Shown: positions 53,025-61,699 of the stretch, one piece after another
Layout: each line of letters starts with the position of its first letter
How positions within the stretch are numbered: the stretch's first letter is position 1
From: Desulfoluna butyratoxydans
GTDB lineage: Bacteria > Desulfobacterota > Desulfobacteria > Desulfobacterales > Desulfolunaceae
DNA length: 64,000 bases
Direction of reading: 5' to 3'
Assembly: GCF_900699765.1 (NCBI RefSeq)
Contig: NZ_CAADHO010000006.1
Location: forward strand, 401,184 to 465,183
Translations under genes and position numbers: made by a program
The notes under the pieces: model-generated
Databases searched by the model: none
Seen by the model: the letters and a program-made list of their open reading frames with translations, nothing else
What the model was told of the DNA's origin: nothing

Positions 53025-53852
53025 TTATGAGGTCGATTCCACCAGTCTCCTGGCAAGTTCTTCCCCCAGAAATACGATGGACTCGATGTCCAGGTGATCG
53101 GTGACGGTCTCGTCGAACATGAGTTTTGCCTTGGCTTCAAAGCCCTCGTCCACGTCGGCATCCCAGAAGAGGAGAATGACCGGGACTTTGGGAAAGGCAA
53201 AGAAGCGAAAGGCGATGTCCGCAGAGCCGGCGTGTTCGGTTTCCACGATGCCACCTAAGTCCAGGGCCCTCTCCTTCAGCAGGAGGAGGTTGTCGGAAAA
53301 CGCTTTGGAAATGGGGTTTTCCACGCTGTCCACCATGTTCTTGATTTTGGAGGTGGTGTTGGGAAGCTCAATGAACCCCTTCCATTTTCCCGTGGGGGAT
53401 GTCGTGCCGCCCTGGGCAAGGTGGTTGAGGATGAATACCTGCTCCCAGCGGGTGAGGGGGATCTCTGTTCGGGTGGCGATGGCCAACTCCCGGATACGGA
53501 GGGTGTCGGCAAAATAGGGGAGATGAAACACCGGCCTCCCTTCCTCCATGATCAGCTCGCCGCCGAGCCGGGCAGGAAAGGTGGCGGGGTCCATGTTTGA
53601 GGCGCGCTCCCTTGCCCAGGCCAGGGCGTCTTCGGCCATGTCTCTTCGGACCCACTTGCCTTTGGCGTATTGTTCCTTGAGCTCAACGGTGCAGCGCTCC
53701 ACGGTTTCGGCGGAGAGGTAGGGGCATTCGGAAAGGGAGAGACCATCGGCGACCACCTGGCCCGCAAAGGCGATGCAGGTGGGGTGGCCGCACTCCCCGC
53801 AGTTTGTTTTGGGCAGGATATCACGGTACAGATCAACAACGGAAAGAGCCAT
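53025..53852 (-). CDS. 4Fe-4S (corrinoid protein-type) and DUF3786 protein
   Basis: This 275-residue protein has an N-terminal FeS domain of the corrinoid Fe-S protein type (TNCGECGHPTC ... LSECPYL; Cys18, 21, 26, 43) and a C-terminal DUF3786 domain (about 85-270; LPYFADTLRIRELAIATRTEIPLTRWEQVFILNHLAQGG). The combination is common in sulfate reducers and other anaerobes with no fixed function. A ferredoxin gene lies 12 bp upstream on the same strand, a likely electron partner. Confidence 0.82.
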   Translation of the reverse strand: MALSVVDLYRDILPKTNCGECGHPTCIAFAGQVVADGLSLSECPYLSAETVERCTVELKEQYAKGKWVRRDMAEDALAWARERASNMDPATFPARLGGELIMEEGRPVFHLPYFADTLRIRELAIATRTEIPLTRWEQVFILNHLAQGGTTSPTGKWKGFIELPNTTSKIKNMVDSVENPISKAFSDNLLLLKERALDLGGIVETEHAGSADIAFRFFAFPKVPVILLFWDADVDEGFEAKAKLMFDETVTDHLDIESIVFLGEELARRLVESTS

Positions 53853-53864
53853 GGGGTGCCTCCG

Positions 53865-54062
53865 TCAGGGTTGTTCTTCCCACGTGATGCAGTCCGCAGG
53901 GCAGTTCTTGATGACGTCATCAACCTCTGCCTGGGGGTAGGTGTCCAGGTCCGTCACCTGCACGTAATCGTTGGTGTTGATAACAAAGACCTCGGGGCAG
54001 AGGTCGGTGCACAATTCGCAGAGGACGCAGTCGGAAAGCTCGACAGTCGGGACACGCTTCAT
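53865..54062 (-). CDS. 4Fe-4S ferredoxin
   Basis: This 65-residue single-cluster ferredoxin has CVLCELCTDLCP (Cys12, 15, 18, 22) and CPADC (54, 58). The first three and Cys54 match the Cx2Cx2C...C ligand set of Desulfovibrio-type ferredoxins; Cys22 and Cys58 could form a disulfide. It is a cytoplasmic electron carrier, co-transcribed with the downstream FeS/DUF3786 gene. Confidence 0.92.
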   Translation of the reverse strand: MKRVPTVELSDCVLCELCTDLCPEVFVINTNDYVQVTDLDTYPQAEVDDVIKNCPADCITWEEQP

Positions 54063-54147
54063 GGATAAACCTCCATAGGGTTAAAACGGTATTGCGTAAA
54101 ACTTTCGGGACTATATCACGTAATTCGAAATAGTTCAAAAGATGGTT

Positions 54148-54181
54148 GGGCCTGCGGCCGGGGAAGCCGCAGGCCCTTTTT
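54148..54181 (+). terminator. GC-rich hairpin between rubrerythrin and ferredoxin genes
   Basis: GGGCCTGCGGC and GCCGCAGGCCC form an 11-bp stem followed by TTTTT on the plus strand. The flanking genes are on the minus strand, where the hairpin is not followed by a T run, so it would stop antisense transcripts best; attenuation of minus transcription is possible. Confidence 0.55.
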
Positions 54182-54218
54182 CTGTTCCGGGTCTGGGAGA
54201 GGAAAGGAACAGGGATCG

Positions 54219-54764
54219 TTAATCGAAGTAGCGCTTCAGCAGGCCTGCAAAGGCCTGGCCGTGGCGTGCTTCGTCTTTGCACATCTCATGGACGGTGTCG
54301 TGGATGGCGTCGAGGTTGAGCTGCTTGGCGCGGGTGGCCAGGTCTTTTTTGCCCTGACAGGCGCCGTGCTCTGCCTCTACGCGCATGGTGAGGTTGGTCT
54401 TGGTGTCGCCGGTGACCACTTCGCCCAGGAGCTCGGCAAACTTGGCAGCGTGCTCGGCTTCTTCAAAGGCGATGCGCTTGTAGGCTTCGGCCACTTCGGG
54501 GTAGCCTTCGCGGTCGGCCTGGCGGCTCATGGCCAGGTACATGCCGATTTCGGTGCATTCGCCGGTGAAGTTGGCGCGGAGGCCTTCAACGATTTCAGGG
54601 TCTACGCCTTCGGCCACACCGATGACGTGCTCATCGGCCCAGGCCAGGGGGCCTTCTGCCTGCGCCTTGAACTTGGCGGCGGGGGCTGCGCACTGGGGGC
54701 ATTTTTCGGGAGCGTTTTCACCTTCGTGGACATAACCGCAGACAGTACATACATACTTGGACAT
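54219..54764 (-). CDS. rubrerythrin with N-terminal rubredoxin domain
   Basis: This 181-residue peroxide-reducing protein has rubredoxin-like Cys pairs at the N-terminus (CTVCGY and CPQC) and then a four-helix diiron domain with EYxxH-type ligands ([42 protein letters not shown]). Domain order is the reverse of classical rubrerythrin, as in Clostridium reverse rubrerythrins. It reduces hydrogen peroxide in anaerobes. The gene stands alone with its own upstream region. Confidence 0.93.
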   Translation of the reverse strand: MSKYVCTVCGYVHEGENAPEKCPQCAAPAAKFKAQAEGPLAWADEHVIGVAEGVDPEIVEGLRANFTGECTEIGMYLAMSRQADREGYPEVAEAYKRIAFEEAEHAAKFAELLGEVVTGDTKTNLTMRVEAEHGACQGKKDLATRAKQLNLDAIHDTVHEMCKDEARHGQAFAGLLKRYFD

Positions 54765-55373
54765 GGTTCATTTCTCCTTCAAGAATTCGAGATCCAATGG
54801 TCAAAAGTTGATTTCAGATCGTTTTGGTTTTGTTTGCATCATTCATGCGAGCTTGGCAGCGTCGCGTTGTGTCTGGGTAGTATGCGAGTGCTGTGCCAAA
54901 GTGAAATAAAAAATGCGGTGGAGGGTGAAATTAATTGGTGTGTGATGCATAACCTTTTGAATATATATGGATGCTGTCGAGTGGTGCCGGAGGCGCCTTC
55001 CGTGGGGGCCGCGACGTGTATCAACGCCTGTCTCGCCGTGGTACTTCGACACGGTGATACGGCAGGTGTGGCGGATGAAACATAAAAACAGTTTGAAAAT
55101 ACAGGGTAAAATGTGTGTCTCAGGTTGAAAATGAGACAGGGGTGGCCCAGGGGAGGGGGGGACAGGGGGGGAAGGGGAAAGGGGAAAGGCGAAAGGTTAA
55201 AGGGCTAAAGGCTAAAGGGGAGAGGCTAAAGGGGAGAGGGCAAGGGGGAGAGGGCAAGGGGGGGCGTGTTTTTCTTCTTTTTATCAAGGGGCTGGCGCGG
55301 GATGTGCAACTGTGCAAGGATTGCGGTTTGATGTTTACGACTCGGTAACAATGATCCTGTGGAGAAAAAAGCC
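54765..55373. repeat. intergenic region with G/A-rich degenerate array
   Basis: No gene is supported. From about 55140 to 55265 the plus strand is almost entirely purine, built from degenerate units such as GGCTAAAGG, GGGGAGA and GGGGAAA, related to the arrays at 10365 and 61450. The AT-rich stretch near 54890-54990 probably holds the rubrerythrin promoter. Confidence 0.7.
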
Positions 55374-56285
55374 ATGTCCCTTATTCGACCTGTCCTGACC
55401 CTGTATGATACCCTGGAAGCCTGCTGGGAGGGGCCTTCGGGCCATCGCCTAGCCGGAAGCCTTCTGGTGGGAACCTTTCTGATCTGCCTCATGAGCGTGG
55501 AGCTGGGACGCGTCCTGGAGCTCCCCGAAGCCCTGGCCCACCTGGTTCCGAAAAATCATCTGGCTTCCATCGGCATCGCCCTGACCCTGCTTCTCATCAT
55601 CGAGGTCATGGGCCTTGTTTTCAGCATGGTCCATTCGGTGAGCACCTCGGTGGGGCGTCAGCTGGAGATTCTTTCCCTGATCTTGTTGCGAAACGTCTTT
55701 AAGGAGATCTCTCACCACAATCCCCTCTCCTGGGAATCCCTGCGAGGCGGATTGCCCGGCATTGCCGCGGCGGTCACCGGAGCCCTGGTGGTGTTCGCTC
55801 TTCTCTCCCTCTATTACAGGATCAAGACAAGCTCTACCCTTTCCGAGCACGAGGAGGACCGGCAGAGCTTCATCGCTGCCAAGAAGTGCATTGCCCTGGC
55901 CCTGCTGGCGGCGTTTCACCTCATCGCCCTGCGCAGCCTTATGGGCTATTTTTCGGGCGTTCCCACCCCGCCTGCCTTTGAGACCGTCTACACCCTTCTG
56001 GTTCTGAGCAACATCCTTATTGTGCTGCTCTCCCTGCGCCACGGCCACAACTACCGGGTGGCCTTTCGCAATTCCGGCTTTGCCGTGGTCACGGTCCTGA
56101 TCCTCATTGCCCTGGTGGCCCCTTCCCTCTGGAGCGCAGCCATCGGCACCTTTGCGGCCCTGTTCGCCCTGGCCACCTTCTGGGTGTTCGGCAGGTTCCA
56201 CGAAACCCCTCTCCCAGGCGAGGCGGCCCCTTCGGAACACGGCCAAGGGCCGGTCCTTAAAGCCATGCCCCAGACCAGGGGGTAA
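55374..56285 (+). CDS. hypothetical multi-pass membrane protein
   Basis: This 303-residue protein has about seven hydrophobic helices (for example around 25-45, 60-85, 125-148, 170-190, 205-225, 235-270). A cytoplasmic loop RIKTSSTLSEHEEDRQSFIAAKKCI lies between helices. No family is recognised. The ATG at 55374 has GGAG 9 bases upstream. It stands alone between rubrerythrin and a small terminator. Confidence 0.75.
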   Translation: MSLIRPVLTLYDTLEACWEGPSGHRLAGSLLVGTFLICLMSVELGRVLELPEALAHLVPKNHLASIGIALTLLLIIEVMGLVFSMVHSVSTSVGRQLEILSLILLRNVFKEISHHNPLSWESLRGGLPGIAAAVTGALVVFALLSLYYRIKTSSTLSEHEEDRQSFIAAKKCIALALLAAFHLIALRSLMGYFSGVPTPPAFETVYTLLVLSNILIVLLSLRHGHNYRVAFRNSGFAVVTVLILIALVAPSLWSAAIGTFAALFALATFWVFGRFHETPLPGEAAPSEHGQGPVLKAMPQTRG

Positions 56286-56331
56286 ATCGATTTGCACCAT
56301 ACCGCACATGGTGACGCATCATGATGGAGCA

Positions 56332-56355
56332 CCGCACTCCGGTGCGGCTTTTTTT
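56332..56355 (+). terminator. intrinsic terminator after membrane protein gene
   Basis: CCGCAC and GTGCGG form a 6-bp stem with a TCCG loop followed by CTTTTTTT. Confidence 0.6.
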
Positions 56356-56576
56356 ATCCCGGGATTATGTCGATACCAGTCCCTAAACAACGATCCGTAG
56401 GGTGCACTCTGTGCATCATGGCTGGTCGGTACATGGTGAAATAGGGTTTCTGATTTGCTTTCCTTTGGCGCTGGTGCGTGGAACGCACCCCACGGGCTGA
56501 CGGCATGCACCCTTTTTGGGTCGTTGATTTGTGGGGAGAGCCTCCGGCAGGGGTGCCGGAGGCTAAGGTTCAGGTT

Positions 56577-57641
56577 TTATTCGAAGAGAGGCAGGTAATG
56601 CTCGTAGCCCTCTTTTTTCAGGTCCTTTTTGGGGACGAACCGCAGGGCCGCGGAGTTGATGCAGTAGCGAAGGCCCGTGGGGGCCGGGCCGTCGGTGAAG
56701 ACATGGCCCAGGTGGGAGTCGCTGTGGCCACTGCGGACCTCCACCCGTTTCATGAAAAAGGAGGAGTCCTCCACTTCGTCGATGTCGGCGGTTTTCAAGG
56801 GACGGGTGAAACTGGGCCAGCCGGTGCCGGAGACGAATTTGTCGGTGGAACTGAACAGGGGGGCGCCGCTGATGATGTCCACATAGATGCCCTCCTGCTT
56901 GTTGTCCCAGTAGGCGTTGTCAAAGGGACGCTCCGTGCCGTTTTTGCGGGTCACCTTGTACTGAAGGGGGGTGAGCCTTTCTTTGAGCTCTTCCTCTGTC
57001 CAGGTGGTTTGCTTGATGCCTTTCCCGTCTTTGGTCCAGTGCTTTTCAAGGAAGTCATCCCTTCCGGAGCGGCTTCGGTAGAATTTGTACCGGATGGGGT
57101 TCTCCTTGTAGTAGTCCTGATGGTACTCCTCGGCCGGATAGAAGGTGGTGGCGCGGGTGATCTCCGTGACAATGGGTTTCCCGAAGATTCTTTTCTTACC
57201 CAGGGCCTCTTTTGAAGCCAGGGCCGCCTTTTTCTGGGCATCGTCATGGTAGAAGATGCCGGTGCGGTACTGGCTGCCCCTATCCACAAACTGGCCGCCG
57301 CCGTCGGTGGGGTCCACCTGTCTCCAGAAGACCTCAAGGAGCTCTTCGTAGGATATTTTATCCGGGTCGTAGGTGATCTCCACGGCCTCGGCATGCCCGG
57401 TTTTTCCTGCGGAGACCTCTTTGTAGGTGGGGGCCTCCTCATGGCCTCCGATGTATCCGGAAACCACGGAGATCACACCGTCCAGGGATTCAAAGGGGTG
57501 CTCCATGCACCAGAAGCAGCCGCCGGCGAAGGTGGCCTTTTGGGTGTCGGTTGCCATGACGTGCGCGACTCCTGTGATAAGGGTCCAAGAGATTGCCAGG
57601 ATGATGGCAAAGGTTTTTAATGTCGATTTATTGAGGTTCAT
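56577..57641 (-). CDS. msrAB: secreted peptide methionine sulfoxide reductase MsrA/MsrB fusion
   Basis: This 354-residue protein has a signal peptide or anchor (about 8-30). MsrA follows with catalytic Cys42 in GGCFWC and YHQDYY, then MsrB ([32 protein letters not shown] with catalytic Cys). The two zinc CxxC pairs of many MsrB proteins are absent. It repairs both methionine-S- and R-sulfoxide outside the cytoplasm, where oxidants first reach the envelope. The length matches other MsrAB fusions. Confidence 0.95.
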   Translation of the reverse strand: MNLNKSTLKTFAIILAISWTLITGVAHVMATDTQKATFAGGCFWCMEHPFESLDGVISVVSGYIGGHEEAPTYKEVSAGKTGHAEAVEITYDPDKISYEELLEVFWRQVDPTDGGGQFVDRGSQYRTGIFYHDDAQKKAALASKEALGKKRIFGKPIVTEITRATTFYPAEEYHQDYYKENPIRYKFYRSRSGRDDFLEKHWTKDGKGIKQTTWTEEELKERLTPLQYKVTRKNGTERPFDNAYWDNKQEGIYVDIISGAPLFSSTDKFVSGTGWPSFTRPLKTADIDEVEDSSFFMKRVEVRSGHSDSHLGHVFTDGPAPTGLRYCINSAALRFVPKKDLKKEGYEHYLPLFE

Positions 57642-57704
57642 GGGTCACCTCTGTGTGTTTCATCGTCTTGCTTGTCTCTGTCATGTTGTGGTGATGTTTC
57701 ATTT

Positions 57705-58547
57705 TCAGGCATCCGGTACGTTGAGGGACCAGTCGTATGCCATGAAGGATACCTTTAAGTCTCCTTGTGCCTGTGCCATGGCTGCTTTGAGGGGGCCTTC
57801 GGCGTATCGGCCGATGTAAGCGGCAATGTCGTCTCCGAAGTCCTCTTTGTACCATTTGAATATCCGGCTCACGACGAGCCGGTTTCCCTCAACCCGGGTG
57901 TTGGCGCTGTTGTTGATAAAATCGATGGTGGCTGCGTCAAGCTGGGCGTCCAGGGTATCGCCCAGGTAGGCCTCCGCCAGCAGGGGGGGGCAGCTTCTGG
58001 AAGCGCAGTTGACGGCAAAGTGAATCCGGGGATCCTGGTACTTTTCCCTCAGGATGGCGTGCTCGATCTCATTCAAGGTGAGGGTCTTACCCCCGATCTT
58101 GACGAATTCTTTTTTCCAGGGAGAAGAGAAAACCGAGCCCAGGTCCTTGATGGATTCAATCTCCGGGTATTTGGTGAGGATGAGCTTCAGGGTCCAGGCG
58201 TTGTACATGTTGATCCAGAAGGCCATGGCCTCTTCCCGGGAGAGCCCCTCCGCGCTGTAAGACGCGGCCGGAGCCAGGTAGGCATCCAGCTTGTCTTCCT
58301 CGTCTGCCAGGCCGTCGTAGTCGATGCCGCCGCCGCGAACGTGGGTTGCCAGGAGGTCGTCAAAGGGGGCGTGGTCGTATGTTTCGGCCCGGGCGCCTGT
58401 CACCAGGGCAAAGACAAGGGCCATCAAAAGGACCGCCCAGAGGGCAAGGGTCGGTGAGGGGCCGGGCCTTGCCTGGGCCAGGATCTTGGGGGTGTGGTGC
58501 CGAGTTGGGTGAACGGGCCGTTTGGGTGTGGTGTGATGGCTCATCAT
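57705..58547 (-). CDS. secreted DUF547 protein
   Basis: This 280-residue protein has a basic N-terminus, a membrane or signal helix (about 33-53) and DUF547 (YDHAPFDDLLATHV; FWINMYNAWTLKLIL; LTLNEIEHAILREKYQDPRIHFAVNCASRSCPPL). The start overlaps the stop of the upstream reductase gene by four bases (ATGA) with GGAGG 5 bases before it. DUF547 genes commonly sit with TVP38-type membrane proteins; function is unknown. Confidence 0.85.
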   Translation of the reverse strand: MMSHHTTPKRPVHPTRHHTPKILAQARPGPSPTLALWAVLLMALVFALVTGARAETYDHAPFDDLLATHVRGGGIDYDGLADEEDKLDAYLAPAASYSAEGLSREEAMAFWINMYNAWTLKLILTKYPEIESIKDLGSVFSSPWKKEFVKIGGKTLTLNEIEHAILREKYQDPRIHFAVNCASRSCPPLLAEAYLGDTLDAQLDAATIDFINNSANTRVEGNRLVVSRIFKWYKEDFGDDIAAYIGRYAEGPLKAAMAQAQGDLKVSFMAYDWSLNVPDA

Positions 58548-60682
58548 GCGCGCCTCCATGCGTGGATTTTCTGTAAGGTGTTGAGGACCTTTTCCGGTTT
58601 ATGGGCGTTTTTCCACGTGCCGGCCGTGCCTTTGACCATCTCGGAGAGGGTCGGGTAGATGTGGATGGTGCCCAGGATTTTGTTGAGCCCGAGCTTGTGG
58701 CGCATGGCCAGCACAAATTCAGCGATGATGTCTCCTGCGTGGTGGCCCACGATGGTGGCCCCCAGGATGCGGTCGTTTCCTTTGGCGGTGATCACCTTGA
58801 CAAAGCCGTGGTCTTCGGAGTCCGCAATGGCCCGGTCCACCTCGCCGATTTCGTAGACCGTCACCTCATGGGGGATGTTTTTCTCCTGTGCCTCGGTTTC
58901 GGACAGGCCCACCCGGGCCACCTCCGGGTCGGTGTAGGTGCACCAGGGGATCACGCTGTAGTCGGCCTTGAATCGCTTGATAAACCCGAAGAGGGCGTTT
59001 ACCGAGGCGTACCAGGCCTGGTGGGAGGCCGTGTGGGTGAACTGGTAAGGCCCTGCCACGTCCCCGGCGCAGAAAATGTTGGGTACGGAGGTGGCCAGGA
59101 AGGGATCGGTCTCCACGGTCCCCCGGGGATCAAGGGTGATGCCCAGCTTTTCCATGCCAAATCCTTCGGTGTTGGGCTTTCGCCCCACGGCCACGATGAT
59201 CTCGTCAAAGGGAACGGTTACGGCCTGGCCTTCGGCGTCACAGACCAGGATCTTTTCGCCATCCTCTACCCGGATCTCCGTGGCCGCATGACCGGTGAGG
59301 ACACGGATTCCTTCGCGCCGGAACTTGCGGGCAATCATCTCCGCCACCTCGGGGTCTTCCCGGCCCATGAGCTTTGGCGCCATCTCCACCTGGGTGACGT
59401 CGGAGCCGAAGCGGGCAAAGCACTGGGCCAGCTCGCAGCCGATGGGGCCGCCCCCCAGCACCACAAGGCGCTTGGGAAGTTCTGTGAGACCCCAGACCGT
59501 GTCGCTGGTCAGGGGGGTGATGAGGTCCAGGCCCTTGATGGGCGGCACAAAGGGCCTTGCGCCCGTGGCAATGATGATGCTCTTGGTGGTGAGCACCCGA
59601 CCGTTCACCTGCACCTCAAAGGGAGAGATGATCTCGGCAGCGCCCTGGACGCATTCCACCCCGAGTTTGGTGTAGCGTTCGATGGAGTCATGGGGTTCCA
59701 CTTTGGAGATGATGGTGTGGACCCGCTCCATGACTTCTGCAAAATCAAACTCGACGTTGGCTTCCTTGAATCCGAACTCTTTGGCCCGCCTCGTGTAGGC
59801 GAGCATCTTGGATGATCGGATCAGGGCCTTGCTGGGCACACAGCCGGTGTTGAGGCAGTCCCCGCCCATTTTGTCCCGTTCCACAAGGGCTACCTTTGCC
59901 TTGACCGCCGCTGCGATGTAGGCCGAAACCAGGCCCGCCGATCCTGCTCCGATGACCACGAGGTTGTAGTCAAAACGCTTGGGTTTGTCGTAGGCCTTGA
60001 AGACCCGCCTGGCCTTGACGACATCGATGATTTTCCGTGCCGCCAGGGGAAAGACGCCCAACAGGGCAAAGGAGAAGAGCAGTCCCGGTGAGAGGATCCC
60101 GGACAACGAGTCAATGCGTGCGAGCTGGGTCCCTGCGTTGACGTAGACCATGGTGCCGGCCAGCATGCCGAGCTGGCTCACCCAGTAAAAGGTGAGGGTG
60201 CGGATGGGGGTCAGGCCCATGACGAGGTTGATGACAAAGAAGGGAAAGATGGGCACCAGGCGCAGGGTAAACAGGTAGAAGGCCCCGTCTTTTTTCATCC
60301 CTTCATTGAAGGCCCCTAAGCGGTCCCCGAACTTGGTCTGCACCAGGTCCCTCAAGAGAAACCGGGAGACGAGAAAGGCCAGGGTGGCCCCGATGGTGCT
60401 GGCAAAGGAGACCGCCACAAGGCCGGTAAGAAAGCCGAACAGGGCCCCGCCCGCCAGGGTCATCACGGCCGCGCCCGGAAGGGAGAGGGCGGCCACCGCC
60501 ACGTAGATGAGAAAGTAGACGGTGAGGGTGAAGATGGCGTGTTCCTTGTAAAAGGCTCCGAACTCAGCCTGCTTTGCCTTCAGGGACGACAGGGTAAGCA
60601 GCTCCCCGACATCGAAGGCGAAAAAGAGCACGACCAGAATGGCGATGATAAGAATAACGATGAGTTTCATGTGGCGGTTCAT
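58544..60682 (-). CDS. VTT/TVP38 membrane domain fused to pyridine nucleotide-disulfide oxidoreductase
   Basis: This 712-residue protein has an N-terminal helix (6-23), a VTT/SNARE-associated membrane domain (about 45-215; FGFLTGLVAVSFASTIGATLAFLVSRFLLRD) and a mercuric-reductase-like domain: FAD motif GAGSAGL (245-251), redox pair in GGDCLNTGCVPSK (Cys276, Cys281), NAD motif GGGPIGCELAQ, and the C-terminal HIYPTLSEMV. The start at 60682 has AAGGAG upstream. It likely couples NAD(P)H to reduction of a membrane-side thiol or quinone; substrate unknown. DUF547 follows with overlap. Confidence 0.92.
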   Translation of the reverse strand: MNRHMKLIVILIIAILVVLFFAFDVGELLTLSSLKAKQAEFGAFYKEHAIFTLTVYFLIYVAVAALSLPGAAVMTLAGGALFGFLTGLVAVSFASTIGATLAFLVSRFLLRDLVQTKFGDRLGAFNEGMKKDGAFYLFTLRLVPIFPFFVINLVMGLTPIRTLTFYWVSQLGMLAGTMVYVNAGTQLARIDSLSGILSPGLLFSFALLGVFPLAARKIIDVVKARRVFKAYDKPKRFDYNLVVIGAGSAGLVSAYIAAAVKAKVALVERDKMGGDCLNTGCVPSKALIRSSKMLAYTRRAKEFGFKEANVEFDFAEVMERVHTIISKVEPHDSIERYTKLGVECVQGAAEIISPFEVQVNGRVLTTKSIIIATGARPFVPPIKGLDLITPLTSDTVWGLTELPKRLVVLGGGPIGCELAQCFARFGSDVTQVEMAPKLMGREDPEVAEMIARKFRREGIRVLTGHAATEIRVEDGEKILVCDAEGQAVTVPFDEIIVAVGRKPNTEGFGMEKLGITLDPRGTVETDPFLATSVPNIFCAGDVAGPYQFTHTASHQAWYASVNALFGFIKRFKADYSVIPWCTYTDPEVARVGLSETEAQEKNIPHEVTVYEIGEVDRAIADSEDHGFVKVITAKGNDRILGATIVGHHAGDIIAEFVLAMRHKLGLNKILGTIHIYPTLSEMVKGTAGTWKNAHKPEKVLNTLQKIHAWRRA

Positions 60683-61056
60683 GCGGCAGGCTCCTTTGGT
60701 TGATGCGTTGTGGGCCGTCCCCCGAAGAGGGGCTGCGGCCAAAGCGCGTTAAAAATGGTGAAAGCAAAGGCAGTGCCAGAAGACGTAATTCGGCGGTATT
60801 TTTCTTGAATGGCCCCTGAAGGCTTGACTATAATCATGAAATGGAGCGTTTTTTTGCTCTGGTGGGACGCTTTTGTTTCGTAAAAAGGGGTCGGGCACCC
60901 GTGATCGGCAGGCGGGTTGGCAGTCGTGAGACGGCTCCGTGGGACGCCGGGCCTGCGGTGAGGGCCGTGATACGGAGCTCTTTTCAGGTGAGGACCCCTG
61001 TGGGCCGCGTCGTTCATTAAATTACCATACCTGCAAAAAAAATGGGAGACCGGGAC
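60683..61056. other. divergent intergenic region
   Basis: This gap of about 370 bp between the minus-strand reductase gene and a small plus-strand gene contains no recognised feature. A moderately AT-rich patch at 60770-60870 may hold promoters. Confidence 0.4.
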
Positions 61057-61371
61057 ATGTCGCTCTATCGCCACCTGTCGGACACCTTTGCCCGGCACGC
61101 CGTCATCTACTGGACGGGTTTGTCCCACCTCAACGCCCTTCTGGTGGTGGCCAACCTCTCTCTTTTTTTTGCAACGGGCCTTGTCATCGACGAGGGCTAC
61201 TATTACACCTTCTATTCCCTGTTCTGCCTTATCGTGGTGGCCGCCGGGATCCTCTTTCCCCTGGGCCTGGTGACCCGCCTCTGGTATTACCTGATCTTTC
61301 TTTTTTTCGAGTGCCTGGCCGTCTGGTTTATCGTGGTGAGCGTCTGGTATTGGGTGAGGGTGAGCAGGTAA
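61057..61371 (+). CDS. small hypothetical membrane protein
   Basis: This 104-residue protein has three hydrophobic helices (about 27-45, 53-73, 78-100) rich in Leu, Phe, Tyr and Trp (YYYTFYSLFCLIVVAAGILF; RLWYYLIFLFFECLAVWFIVVSVWYW). GGGAG lies 8 bases before the ATG at 61057; an in-frame ATG at 61042 overlaps this site. No family recognised. Confidence 0.72.
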   Translation: MSLYRHLSDTFARHAVIYWTGLSHLNALLVVANLSLFFATGLVIDEGYYYTFYSLFCLIVVAAGILFPLGLVTRLWYYLIFLFFECLAVWFIVVSVWYWVRVSR

Positions 61372-61699
61372 GACAGGTGATAGGGCATAGGTGAGAGGGG
61401 ATGGGGAGTGGAGATTATTCGGCAGGGGTGGGGAATAGTGGGTAGGGGGGGCTAAGGGCTAAAAGGCTTAGGGCGAAGGGCTAAAGGGGAAAGGCTAAAG
61501 GGGAAAGGCTAAAGGGGAAAGGCTAAAGGGGAAGGGCTGAAGGGGAAGGGCTGAAGGGGAAGGGCTAAAGGGGAAGGGCTGAAGGGGAAGGGCTGAAGGG
61601 GAAGGGCTGAAGGGGAAGGGCTGAAGGGGAAGGGCTGAAGGGGAAGGGCTGAAGGTGAATGAGGCGCAATCTGGTGGCTCCGGAGGGAGCCGTTTATTT
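61372..61699. repeat. 14-mer tandem array upstream of ycaO
   Basis: From about 61478 to 61655 there are about thirteen copies of a 14-mer of the form GGCTRAAGGGGAAR, exactly periodic, preceded by less regular copies. Each unit consists of two heptamers. The plus strand is nearly all purine. The array ends about 45 bp before the ycaO start and may influence its expression by copy-number change or unusual structure. Confidence 0.85.
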
